Below, one piece after another: positions 52,170 to 60,314 of a stretch of 64,000 nucleotides of DNA. The stretch covers positions 124,001 through 188,000 of the forward strand of contig NZ_CP102605.1 in the NCBI RefSeq assembly GCF_024707505.1, read 5' to 3'. The stretch comes from Pantoea sp. SOD02 (GTDB lineage Bacteria; Pseudomonadota; Gammaproteobacteria; Enterobacterales; Enterobacteriaceae). The translations under genes were made by a program, and so were the position numbers. The notes beneath the pieces were generated by a model. It had not been told where the DNA came from. It was given only the letters and a program-made list of their open reading frames with translations, and searched no databases. The first letter of the stretch is position 1; each line of letters starts with the position of its first letter.

Positions 52170-54038
52170 ATGCAATATCAGGAACTGGCGGATGACATCG
52201 TTAGCGGTGTTGGCGGCAAAGAGAACATTATCAGCGTGATGCACTGCGCCACGCGTTTGCGCTTCAAGCTGAAAAACAGTCAAAAAGCGCAAACCGCCGC
52301 GTTAAAGGACAATCCCGGCGTGATCATGGTGGTGGAGAGCGGCGGCCAATATCAGGTGGTAATTGGCAATCAAGTCGCGGAAGTGTATCGCGAACTCACC
52401 GCGCGCCATGCGCTGGATAATCAGAACGAGGCCGCAGATAACGCTGCACCGCAAAGCCTGTTTGCACGCTTTATCGATTTGGTTTCCGGCATTTTTACCC
52501 CGTTTATCGGCGTGATGATCGCCACCGGCATCATCAAAGGGTTGCTGGCGTTGGCGCTGGTGCTCGGCGTGATGAGCGCCGACAGCGGCAGCTACAAAGT
52601 GCTGTTTGTTGCCAGCGATGGTTTGTTCTACTTCCTGCCGATTTTGCTCGGCTACAGCGCCGGTAAAAAATTCGGCGGCAATCCGTTTGTCAGCATGGCG
52701 ATTGCCGCTGCGCTAGTGCATCCGATGATTCTCGAGGTGCTGCAACAGCAGCAGCAGGGCAATGCGCTGACGTTCATCGGCATCCCGCTCGAAGTGCTGA
52801 ACTACAGCTCCTCAGTGATTCCGATTATCTTCGCGGCCTGGGTTTCCAGTTTGATTGAGCGCTGGGTGCATCCGCGTTCACCCAGCGCGGTGCGCAATTT
52901 CACTACGCCGTTGTGCTGCCTGTTGATCACCGTGCCACTGACGTTCCTGGCGATTGGTCCGGCGGCAACCTGGCTAAGCCGCATGCTGGCCGAAGGCTAT
53001 CTGTGGATTTACAGCCTGAGCCCAATGATTGCGGGTGCGGTGATGGGCGCGATTTGGCAAGTGTGCGTGATTTTCGGTCTGCATTGGGGATTGGTGCCGA
53101 TTATGCTCAATAACCTCGCTAACTTTGGTCATGACACGCTGCTGCCATTGCTGATGCCAGCGGTGCTGGGCCAGGCGGGTGCGACGCTGGGCATCTTCCT
53201 GCGAACCCGCGAAGCGAAACTCAAAGCGATGGCGGGATCGGCCTTTACCGCCAGCATCTTCGGCATCACCGAACCGGCGGTGTATGGCGTGACGCTGCCG
53301 CGTCGTCGTCCGTTTATCTTCGGCTGCATCGGTGGCGCATTGGGCGCGGCGATCCTCGGCTTCTGGCACACCACCATTTACTCCTTTGGTTTCCCGAGCG
53401 TGTTCACCTTTATTCAGGTGGTGCCGAACAGCGGCATTGATGCCAGCGTGCTGGCGGCGTTTGCCGGTGCGGCGGTGGCTTTAGTGTTCGCTTGCGTGAG
53501 CACCTATCTGTTCGGTTTGACCGAGCCAGCAGCTGCAGTGGCTGCGCCGCCTGCGCCGGTTTCTCCGCCCACCAATCTTACGCGCCGCGAAAGCGTGGTC
53601 AGCCCGATGGCGGGCGATGTCATTCCGCTGGAACAGGTTAAAGACGAAACCTTTGCCAGCGGTTTGCTCGGCAAAGGCGCGGCGATTATCCCGCAGAGTG
53701 GCCGCGTGGTTTCGCCGATCGATGGCGTGGTGTCGTCGATGTTCCGCACTGGCCATGCGATTGGCCTGACATCGGTGCAGGGCGCGGAAGTGCTGATCCA
53801 CGTCGGCCTCGATACTGTGAAGCTCGATGGACAATATTTTTCTCCAAAAGTCGCCAACGATCAGCCGGTCAAAGTGGGCGATCTGCTGCTGGAGTTCGAT
53901 CTCGATGCGATTAAAGCCGCAGGATTTGACCTCACCACGCCGGTGCTGGTGAGTAATAGCGATGATTTTGTGGATGTGTTAACCCTGAGCCGCACGGCCG
54001 TGAGCGAAGGCGCTCCGTTGTTGGCCGTGCTGAAATAA
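52170..54038 (+). CDS. bglF: beta-glucoside PTS transporter EIIBCA, BglF
   Basis: This 622-residue PTS permease imports and phosphorylates beta-glucosides. The order is EIIB (phospho-cysteine C26 in MHCATRLRF), membrane EIIC (about 100-450) and EIIA near the C-terminus (active histidine in VLIHVGLDTVKLDG). In E. coli BglF also phosphorylates and silences BglG when no sugar is present. The ATG at 52170 follows a GGAGAAAGAG site. It is first in the bglF-bglA operon under RAT control. Confidence 0.94.
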   Translation: MQYQELADDIVSGVGGKENIISVMHCATRLRFKLKNSQKAQTAALKDNPGVIMVVESGGQYQVVIGNQVAEVYRELTARHALDNQNEAADNAAPQSLFARFIDLVSGIFTPFIGVMIATGIIKGLLALALVLGVMSADSGSYKVLFVASDGLFYFLPILLGYSAGKKFGGNPFVSMAIAAALVHPMILEVLQQQQQGNALTFIGIPLEVLNYSSSVIPIIFAAWVSSLIERWVHPRSPSAVRNFTTPLCCLLITVPLTFLAIGPAATWLSRMLAEGYLWIYSLSPMIAGAVMGAIWQVCVIFGLHWGLVPIMLNNLANFGHDTLLPLLMPAVLGQAGATLGIFLRTREAKLKAMAGSAFTASIFGITEPAVYGVTLPRRRPFIFGCIGGALGAAILGFWHTTIYSFGFPSVFTFIQVVPNSGIDASVLAAFAGAAVALVFACVSTYLFGLTEPAAAVAAPPAPVSPPTNLTRRESVVSPMAGDVIPLEQVKDETFASGLLGKGAAIIPQSGRVVSPIDGVVSSMFRTGHAIGLTSVQGAEVLIHVGLDTVKLDGQYFSPKVANDQPVKVGDLLLEFDLDAIKAAGFDLTTPVLVSNSDDFVDVLTLSRTAVSEGAPLLAVLK

Positions 54039-54052
54039 TGAGGAGCAAGCAG

Positions 54053-55447
54053 ATGACTAAACGTTTCCCGGACGGATTTTTATGGGGCGGCGCCGTGGCC
54101 GCCAACCAGGTTGAAGGCGCGTATCAGGAAGGTGGCAAAGGTTTATCGACGTCCGACCTGCAACCCAAAGGCATTTTCGGTGCGCGCGTCGAGCGCAGCG
54201 GTGACGATTTTGGCATCAAAGATACTGCCATCGATTTCTATAATCGCTTCCCGGAAGACATCAAACTGTTCGCCGAAATGGGCTTTACCGTGCTGCGTAC
54301 CTCGATTGCCTGGACGCGCATCTTCCCGCAGGGTGATGAAGCGGAACCTAACGAAGCAGGCCTGGCCTATTACGATCGCCTGTTCGATGAGATGGCCAAA
54401 TACAACATTACGCCGCTGGTGACGCTGTCGCATTATGAGATGCCGTATGGCTTGATCAAAAAGTACGGCGGCTGGGGCAATCGCATCACCATCGATTGCT
54501 TTGAACGCTATGCGCGCGCGGTGTTTACCCGCTTCCAGCACAAGGTGAAACTGTGGCTGACCTTTAACGAAATCAACATGTCGCTGCACGCGCCATTCAC
54601 CGGCGTGGGTTTGGCAGAAGAGAGCGATCAGCAGGCAATCTATCAGGCGATTCATCATCAGCTGGTGGCGAGCGGACGCGCGGTGAAAGCCTGCCATGAA
54701 ATCGTTAAGGACGGCAAAATCGGCAACATGCTGCTGGGTGCGCTGCTCTATCCGCTGAGCTGCCGTCCGGCTGACGTGCTGGAAACCTTACAGCAGAACC
54801 GCGAATGGCTGTTCTTTGGCGATGTACAGGTGCGCGGTGCGTATCCGGCCTATATGAAACGCTTCTTTGCCGATCGCGGCATCAGCATCGAGATCACTGA
54901 TGAAGATAAGCGCGACCTGCAAAACACCGTCGATTACATCTCCTTCAGCTACTACATGACCGGCTGCGTCACCACCAATGAAGAGGAGAACCAGAAAGCG
55001 CGCGGCAACATTCTCTCGATGGTGCCGAACCCGCACTTGCCGAGCTCCGATTGGGGCTGGCAGATCGATCCAGAAGGGCTGCGCATTCTGCTTAACATCC
55101 TGTATGACCGCTATCAGAAGCCGCTGTTTATCGTGGAAAACGGGCTTGGCGCTAAAGATGTGGTGGAAGCGGACGGGCAAATTAACGACTATTACCGTAT
55201 TCAATATCTCAACGATCATCTGGTGCAGGTGCGTGAAGCGATTGAAGATGGCGTGGAGGTATTGGGTTATACCTGCTGGGGACCGATCGATTTGGTCAGC
55301 GCATCAAAAGCCGAGTTCTCCAAACGTTACGGCTTTATCTACGTGGACCGCGATGATGCGGGCAACGGTACGCTGGCGCGTTCGCGTAAGAAGAGCTTCT
55401 TCTGGTATCAGGACGTGATTCGCAGTCATGGTGAAGCGTTGAAGTAA
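54053..55447 (+). CDS. bglA: 6-phospho-beta-glucosidase, GH1
   Basis: This 464-residue GH1 enzyme hydrolyses the 6-phospho-beta-glucosides made by the PTS permease to glucose 6-phosphate and aglycone. The acid/base glutamate is in TFNEINMS, the nucleophile in IVENGLGAKD, and the N-terminal FLWGGAVAANQVEGAY is typical. It starts 14 bases after bglF with GAGGAG upstream. bglA is used for the 6-phospho-specific type; it could equally be named bglB by operon position. Confidence 0.92.
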   Translation: MTKRFPDGFLWGGAVAANQVEGAYQEGGKGLSTSDLQPKGIFGARVERSGDDFGIKDTAIDFYNRFPEDIKLFAEMGFTVLRTSIAWTRIFPQGDEAEPNEAGLAYYDRLFDEMAKYNITPLVTLSHYEMPYGLIKKYGGWGNRITIDCFERYARAVFTRFQHKVKLWLTFNEINMSLHAPFTGVGLAEESDQQAIYQAIHHQLVASGRAVKACHEIVKDGKIGNMLLGALLYPLSCRPADVLETLQQNREWLFFGDVQVRGAYPAYMKRFFADRGISIEITDEDKRDLQNTVDYISFSYYMTGCVTTNEEENQKARGNILSMVPNPHLPSSDWGWQIDPEGLRILLNILYDRYQKPLFIVENGLGAKDVVEADGQINDYYRIQYLNDHLVQVREAIEDGVEVLGYTCWGPIDLVSASKAEFSKRYGFIYVDRDDAGNGTLARSRKKSFFWYQDVIRSHGEALK

Positions 55448-55457
55448 GTGGGTTGGT

Positions 55458-55525
55458 GGTCGCCATTAATGGCGACCCTACAAAGGATTGACGCGTTTTT
55501 TGTAGAGTGCGCATTGATGCGCACC
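55458..55525. repeat. REP-like composite A - spacer - B
   Basis: Class A (55458-55481, minus), spacer AAAGGATTGACGCGTTTTTT, class B (55502-55525, plus, head GTAGAG). It lies between the convergent ends of bglA and bglG. Confidence 0.87.
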
Positions 55526-55529
55526 TGGT

Positions 55530-56393
55530 TTACGCCTCGTCCGCATCATCCTGCAGCGCCAGCGTCTCTTTGCGTACCCGCTCAATATGAATGGTGAGGA
55601 ACATGCGTTCCTCGCTGGAGAGCTCATACAGATATTTCTGCTGAATATGCTGGTCGATTTTCACCGCACATTGATAGGCGAGCGGATATTTGTCACGCAC
55701 CACATCATGCAGAGATTCATCCTCGCTCCACGCGCCGCGTTTGCCCAACATACGTTGTGCAAAGAACTTCAGATGGTTGACGAAGCGGTTGTAACTCAAG
55801 CTCTCGGTGCGGTAATCCAGTTGCAGACGATACTTCACGATATGCAGGATCTCCTGCATAAATTGCGTTATGTGCGATACATCGGCGAAATCGCTGCCGA
55901 GTTGCGCATTCACCAGATGGAGCGCGATAAATCCGGCCTCATCTTCAGGTAACTCCACGCCCAGCCGTTTGTGAATCAGCGCTAGCGCTTCGATGCCCAA
56001 TGAAAACTCTTTTGGATAGAGCGTTTTAATTTCCCACTTCAAGACGTTGCGAATCGGGATGCCTTGCTGATGGCGTTCGATTGCAAAATGGCAGTGATCG
56101 CACAGCGCGATTGAGAGACTTTCATGCAGCGGTTGGCCCAGCTGTTGACGCGCATTGGCAATGATCAGTTCGCTGGTGGTGATCACCTCAAGCGGAATAT
56201 CCGACAGCAATTCGCTGAGCCGGCCCGTCAACGTATCACTTTGCAGCGCAAACACTTTTTCGATCTGCTGTGCATCCAGATCGTCGCCGACGCGTTTCTG
56301 AAACGCCAAACCGCGTCCCATCACAACCTGTTCTTTGCCGTTGTCGCCCAGCACTACCGCGACATTGTTGTTGAGGATTTTCGCGATTTTCAT
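55530..56393 (-). CDS. bglG: BglG/LicT-family transcription antiterminator
   Basis: This 287-residue RNA-binding regulator has an N-terminal CAT domain that binds RATs (about residues 1-55, KIAKILNNNVAVVLGDNGKE) and two PTS regulation domains with conserved histidines (DHCHFAIERHQQG, IALHLV, FLTIHIERV). It would antiterminate bglF-bglA and, through its own leader, itself. The ATG at 56393 gives the family N-terminus; earlier in-frame starts would read through the leader terminator. It converges on bglA rather than preceding bglF as in E. coli. Confidence 0.94.
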   Translation of the reverse strand: MKIAKILNNNVAVVLGDNGKEQVVMGRGLAFQKRVGDDLDAQQIEKVFALQSDTLTGRLSELLSDIPLEVITTSELIIANARQQLGQPLHESLSIALCDHCHFAIERHQQGIPIRNVLKWEIKTLYPKEFSLGIEALALIHKRLGVELPEDEAGFIALHLVNAQLGSDFADVSHITQFMQEILHIVKYRLQLDYRTESLSYNRFVNHLKFFAQRMLGKRGAWSEDESLHDVVRDKYPLAYQCAVKIDQHIQQKYLYELSSEERMFLTIHIERVRKETLALQDDADEA

Positions 56394-56410
56394 TTTATCT
56401 GCCCTGAAAA

Positions 56411-56478
56411 TAAAAAACCTGACCCACCGGGAGGACGGCGTGTCAGGTTTTGCCTGCGCTGAACGCAGTAACAATCTC
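56411..56478 (-). promoter_or_regulatory. RAT and overlapping terminator in the bglG leader
   Basis: On the minus strand, GATTGTTACTGCGTTCAGC followed by GCAGGCAAAACCTGACAC is a second RAT. AACCTGAC (read on this strand at about 56449-56442) pairs with GTCAGGTT, followed by T-rich sequence. It lies about 20-85 bases upstream of the bglG start codon, giving positive autoregulation by antitermination. Confidence 0.88.
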
Positions 56479-56635
56479 GCAAGATCATAATCGGCTGAGC
56501 TTTCCCGACAAGCACAGCGACAGTTAAATGTGAAATGCATCATATTTCCAGCGCGATTAATCATTGGCAATCAGACGCTAACGACGCGGCATTTTATGTT
56601 TGTAAGGATAGCGTAAGGAAATGATCAGATTTTTA

Positions 56636-56662
56636 TAAAGTTTGCGTTAAGGCTGCCGATAG
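56636..56662 (+). promoter_or_regulatory. sigma-28 (FliA) flagellar promoter of fliD
   Basis: TAAAGTTT (56636-56643), an 11-base spacer and GCCGATAG (56655-56662) match the FliA consensus TAAAGTTT-N11-GCCGATAA at all but the last base. The fliD ATG is 34 bases downstream. Confidence 0.92.
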
Positions 56663-56695
56663 TACCGTAACGTTAAATTAACAGGAGTTGCGTTC

Positions 56696-58108
56696 ATGAC
56701 TGGGATTTCAACATTAGGCGTCGGTTCAGGACTGGGTTTAAGCACCATCCTCGACAAACTGACTGCGGCAGAGAAGCAATCGCTGGCACCGATTTCTAAG
56801 CAACAATCGGCGGCGACCGCCAAGTTGTCTGCCTATGGCACGCTCAAAACCGCGATTCAGACTTTCCAGACGGCAAACAACAAATTAAACGATGCCGCCC
56901 TGTATACCTCGACGACCACCGCATCCAGCTCAACAGCGTTTAGCGCCGATTCCAACGGCAATGCGCTGGCCGGAAAATACACCATCAGCGTGCAGAAGCT
57001 GGCACAATCGCAAACGCTAACCAGCGATGCCAAAACCGATATCAAAGCGGCGATTGGTAGCGATGCTGATTCCCGAACCCTGAAATTTGTCACTGCGGAA
57101 GGTAAAGAGAAGAGCATTACGCTGACCAAAGATCAGACCTCGCTTTCCGCCATTCGTGACACCATCAACAAGTCCGACGTTGGCGTCACCGCCAGCCTGA
57201 TTAAGGTGTCGGCCACTGAATACCGTTTGTCACTGACTTCATCTGCATCCGGCACCGGCAATGCGGTGAAATCGCTGAGCGTGACCGGCGATGATACCTT
57301 GCACGACTTTATCGGCTTTGATGCGACAAATGCTGGCAGCAGCGGCATGACGCAAAGCGTCGAGGCGCAGAACGCCAAGCTGACCGTGAATAATGTTGCG
57401 ATTGAGAGCAGCAGCAACGTGATCACCGACGCAGTGGAAGGCATCACGCTAAAACTCAACGATGAAACCAGCGGCAACCAAACGCTGACGGTAAGCAGCG
57501 ATACCAACAAGGCGAAAACCGCTATTACCGATTGGGTAAATGCCTATAACTCGCTGCAGGATACGATGGCGAGTTTGACCAAATATACGGCGGTGGACGC
57601 GGGTAAAGACCCGGATGGCAAAAATGGTGCGCTGCTTGGCGATGGCACATTGCGTAACATTCAGGTGCAGATGAAAAGCATTCTGGCTAACAGCTCGGGT
57701 TCCAACGTCTACAAGACGTTATCGCAGGCGGGTATTACTACCGATCCGACCAGCGGTAAGCTCAATCTGGATGCCGCCAAATTGACCACCAGTTTGCAGG
57801 TGAAGCCTGAAGCGATCCGAGACATGTTCGCCGGCGATGGCAAAAAAACCGGTGTTTCGACGGTGCTGAACACCACCTTCACCGCGTTCCTTAGCAGCAA
57901 AGGTGTGCTGCAGGGCGCGACGGATACCATCAGTAAAAAACTGAATACGCTGACCGATCAGTACAATACCGCCAGCAAACGTATCGATGACACTATCGCG
58001 CGTTATAAAAAGCAGTTCACCAATCTGGATAAGATGGTTAGCGTGCTGAATAACACCAGCAACTATCTTACCGAGCAGTTCAGTAATAGTACGAAGACTA
58101 ATAAGTAA
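56696..58108 (+). CDS. fliD: flagellar hook-associated protein 2 (filament cap) FliD
   Basis: This 470-residue FliD-type cap protein would help flagellin subunits fold at the filament tip. The N-terminal ISTLGVGSGLGLSTILDKLT and the C-terminal heptad-like helices (TDQYNTASKRIDDTIARYKK) are family hallmarks, while the middle domains are variable. A near-perfect sigma-28 promoter drives it. fliC, fliS and fliT are not adjacent, unlike the standard fliC-fliDST arrangement, so it is either a relocated cap gene or a second one. Confidence 0.9.
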   Translation: MTGISTLGVGSGLGLSTILDKLTAAEKQSLAPISKQQSAATAKLSAYGTLKTAIQTFQTANNKLNDAALYTSTTTASSSTAFSADSNGNALAGKYTISVQKLAQSQTLTSDAKTDIKAAIGSDADSRTLKFVTAEGKEKSITLTKDQTSLSAIRDTINKSDVGVTASLIKVSATEYRLSLTSSASGTGNAVKSLSVTGDDTLHDFIGFDATNAGSSGMTQSVEAQNAKLTVNNVAIESSSNVITDAVEGITLKLNDETSGNQTLTVSSDTNKAKTAITDWVNAYNSLQDTMASLTKYTAVDAGKDPDGKNGALLGDGTLRNIQVQMKSILANSSGSNVYKTLSQAGITTDPTSGKLNLDAAKLTTSLQVKPEAIRDMFAGDGKKTGVSTVLNTTFTAFLSSKGVLQGATDTISKKLNTLTDQYNTASKRIDDTIARYKKQFTNLDKMVSVLNNTSNYLTEQFSNSTKTNK

Positions 58109-58117
58109 GCGTAAATC

Positions 58118-58197
58118 GGTCGCCATAAATGGCGACCCTACGGTAATTTGGCGGGTACGCGCAATGGGCGTTCGTAGGGTCGCCATTCATGGCGACC
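58118..58197. repeat. REP-like pair A - A, back to back
   Basis: Class A units at 58118-58141 (minus) and 58174-58197 (plus) flank a 32-base spacer with GGCGGGTACGCGC, different from the spacer of the A-B composites. They lie between the convergent ends of fliD and yajD. Confidence 0.85.
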
Positions 58198-58216
58198 TCT
58201 GTCTCAAACAATAACC

Positions 58217-58564
58217 TTACTTCTTCTTATTCAACATCGACTTCAAATCGGCAAACGGATTATAGGTGGCTTCACCGACATCTTTTTGCGCATCTTCCCC
58301 TGCTACAACCGTTGTACCGTACTGATCCGCTTCGGTGTACTTCGAATGTTCGTGGTCGTGACAATACAGGCACAACAACTCCCAGTTACTGCCATCTTCC
58401 GGATTATTGGTGTGATCGTGATCGATGTGATGAACGGTTAATTCGCGCAGATTGGAATAGACAAATTCGCGCGAGCAGCGGCCGCATACCCACGGATAGA
58501 TTTTTAATGCTTTTTCACGATAGCCGCTTTCCAGCCGCGTGTAGTTTTTAGGGATCAGAGCCAT
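58217..58564 (-). CDS. yajD: HNH nuclease-family protein YajD
   Basis: This 115-residue protein is nearly identical to E. coli YajD. It has an HNH nuclease fold with zinc-binding CGRC and CLYC cysteines and the catalytic HHIDHDHTNN motif. Its biological role is not established. The ATG at 58564 matches the E. coli N-terminus (MALIPKNYTRLESGYREKAL); 21 upstream in-frame codons are rejected. Confidence 0.95.
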   Translation of the reverse strand: MALIPKNYTRLESGYREKALKIYPWVCGRCSREFVYSNLRELTVHHIDHDHTNNPEDGSNWELLCLYCHDHEHSKYTEADQYGTTVVAGEDAQKDVGEATYNPFADLKSMLNKKK

Positions 58565-58737
58565 GCCGATGTTGCCTGTTAGAAGGAGATAAAGTGACAT
58601 GTTATCCGCACAGCCCAAACCTGCCAATGATGTTTATCATCCCTGAGCATCCCTTCTAAAAAAACCTCCTACACTAGGTTGTATCTACGCGGAAATAAAT
58701 TCCGCCCGCCCCAGATCGATGGAAATTCGCTAATAAA

Positions 58738-60240
58738 ATGATGCCCGTAAATGATCCTCCGTCGGCAAGCCGGATGCAGCGTATCGCTTTGACCATGATG
58801 GTTGCCATGCTCGCTACTCTGCCTGTCTGGACTCACAAAATTTATTATCGGGATGACCTTTACCGGATACTGGATGGGGATCGGTCAGTGTGGATGAGCA
58901 ACGGAAGACCGGGCACCTGGTTATTAGAGGCTTTGGTCTCTTTTGGTAATACGGTCAGCGATGTTTCTCCGCTTAATTTACTGCTTGGATTGCTGGTGCT
59001 GAGTGTTGCAGCTGTTTTCTTCACTGAAAAACTTAAAATTCCCCTGATTGGCTACTGGTCATTTGTGCCGCCGCTTTTTGTGGTGCTCAATCCCTTTCTG
59101 GCGCAGGGAATGCTGTATACCTTTGACAGCCTCACCATTCTTTTGTCATTCGCGGGCGCGATGCTGGCAAGCATGGTGAACCGATCGAAGCCGTTTCAGG
59201 AGGTCATTTACACGGCGCTAATATTACTGCTGATTCAGACGCTCTATCAGCCAGGACTTAATGTCTATATTGCTTGCGTAGCGTTGCTGGCTATTTCACG
59301 GTTGAATAATGATCAATCTACATGGACGTGGCTGGCCGGGAAAATAGTGGCGCTGGGCATTGCCATTCTGGTCTATAAACTGGCGATGAATTATTTATTG
59401 CCGGTTAAGATCGACTGGTACAGCATGAAACACAGCAAGCTGTTACTGCCCAATTCAGAGTCTTTGCCAGTCATCATCGAGACGATTAAAACGTTTAGTC
59501 GCCTTTTTCTTAGCGCCTATCCGCGCGGCCTGATGATACTTTTATTGTTGCCTTTGTTGATGCTTTTTTCAGGCCTTATTTTGATGGCACGCAACTTAAA
59601 ACAGCAGCGGAAATTGACGGTAAGCGCGGCCATTTTGATGTTGAGTGCAGGATTGATCGTCATCATCGCTATCCCCGGTCTTTCTTTGGCATTAGCCACT
59701 CCCTTATTTGCGCCACGCATGTTGGGCGCCTGCAGCATAACTTTCCTGTTCTGTTTCTACGTATCCGTGCTTGCTTTACCTGCAATAAAAAACTGGCTGG
59801 CGGGATTCAGTATCATTTTCCTGTTTTATCATCTGGTGGTGATGTCAATAACTTTCAACACGGTGGTGAATGACCAGCGTTACCAAATGGATGTGATGAA
59901 TCAGATTAAAATCTCGCTGTCGGCTCCTGGCGCACAATCGATTGATTCTCTGGCGTTTGTTGGTCAGCTGAATGATGCCCCTGAAGTACAAACTAATATT
60001 CGTAATTTCCCCATCATCGATCATATACGAATGAAAATGCTGGGTGAGTCTGAACCGTGGATTTGGCTGGCTTTGATTAAAAACGCTGGTTTGAGGTTGA
60101 AAGCGGTGAACGCAACCGAAGAGATGAGAGTCATTAAACCGCGTGAATATCTTTCGCAGGGACCGGATTTTGACGCCTTTCAGGATGGTCAAACGATGGT
60201 GATTGATTTCAGAAAGTCGGGTGGGCAGGTTAACAAATAA
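58738..60240 (+). CDS. GtrII-like O-antigen glucosyltransferase-domain membrane protein
   Basis: This 500-residue polytopic membrane protein of the Glucos_trans_II (GtrII) family has about 10 hydrophobic helices. WTHKIYYRDDLYRILDGD and NGRPGTWLLEAL near the N-terminus give the family's acidic catalytic region. GtrII proteins move glucose from undecaprenyl-phosphate-glucose to O-antigen in the periplasm, altering serotype and phage sensitivity. The usual partners gtrA (flippase) and gtrB are absent here. Lower GC than its neighbours suggests transfer. A strong terminator follows. Confidence 0.82.
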   Translation: MMPVNDPPSASRMQRIALTMMVAMLATLPVWTHKIYYRDDLYRILDGDRSVWMSNGRPGTWLLEALVSFGNTVSDVSPLNLLLGLLVLSVAAVFFTEKLKIPLIGYWSFVPPLFVVLNPFLAQGMLYTFDSLTILLSFAGAMLASMVNRSKPFQEVIYTALILLLIQTLYQPGLNVYIACVALLAISRLNNDQSTWTWLAGKIVALGIAILVYKLAMNYLLPVKIDWYSMKHSKLLLPNSESLPVIIETIKTFSRLFLSAYPRGLMILLLLPLLMLFSGLILMARNLKQQRKLTVSAAILMLSAGLIVIIAIPGLSLALATPLFAPRMLGACSITFLFCFYVSVLALPAIKNWLAGFSIIFLFYHLVVMSITFNTVVNDQRYQMDVMNQIKISLSAPGAQSIDSLAFVGQLNDAPEVQTNIRNFPIIDHIRMKMLGESEPWIWLALIKNAGLRLKAVNATEEMRVIKPREYLSQGPDFDAFQDGQTMVIDFRKSGGQVNK

Positions 60241-60251
60241 TGATTCAGCTG

Positions 60252-60291
60252 CTCGGTCCGGGAATGACTGTCATATCCCGGACCGAGTTTT
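60252..60291. terminator. bidirectional terminator between GtrII-like gene and mesD
   Basis: CTCGGTCCGGGA at 60252-60263 pairs perfectly with TCCCGGACCGAG at 60276-60287, followed by four Ts on the plus strand. It lies between convergent genes. Confidence 0.8.
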
Positions 60292-60314
60292 GTATATGGT
60301 GCTATTTGGCCGCG

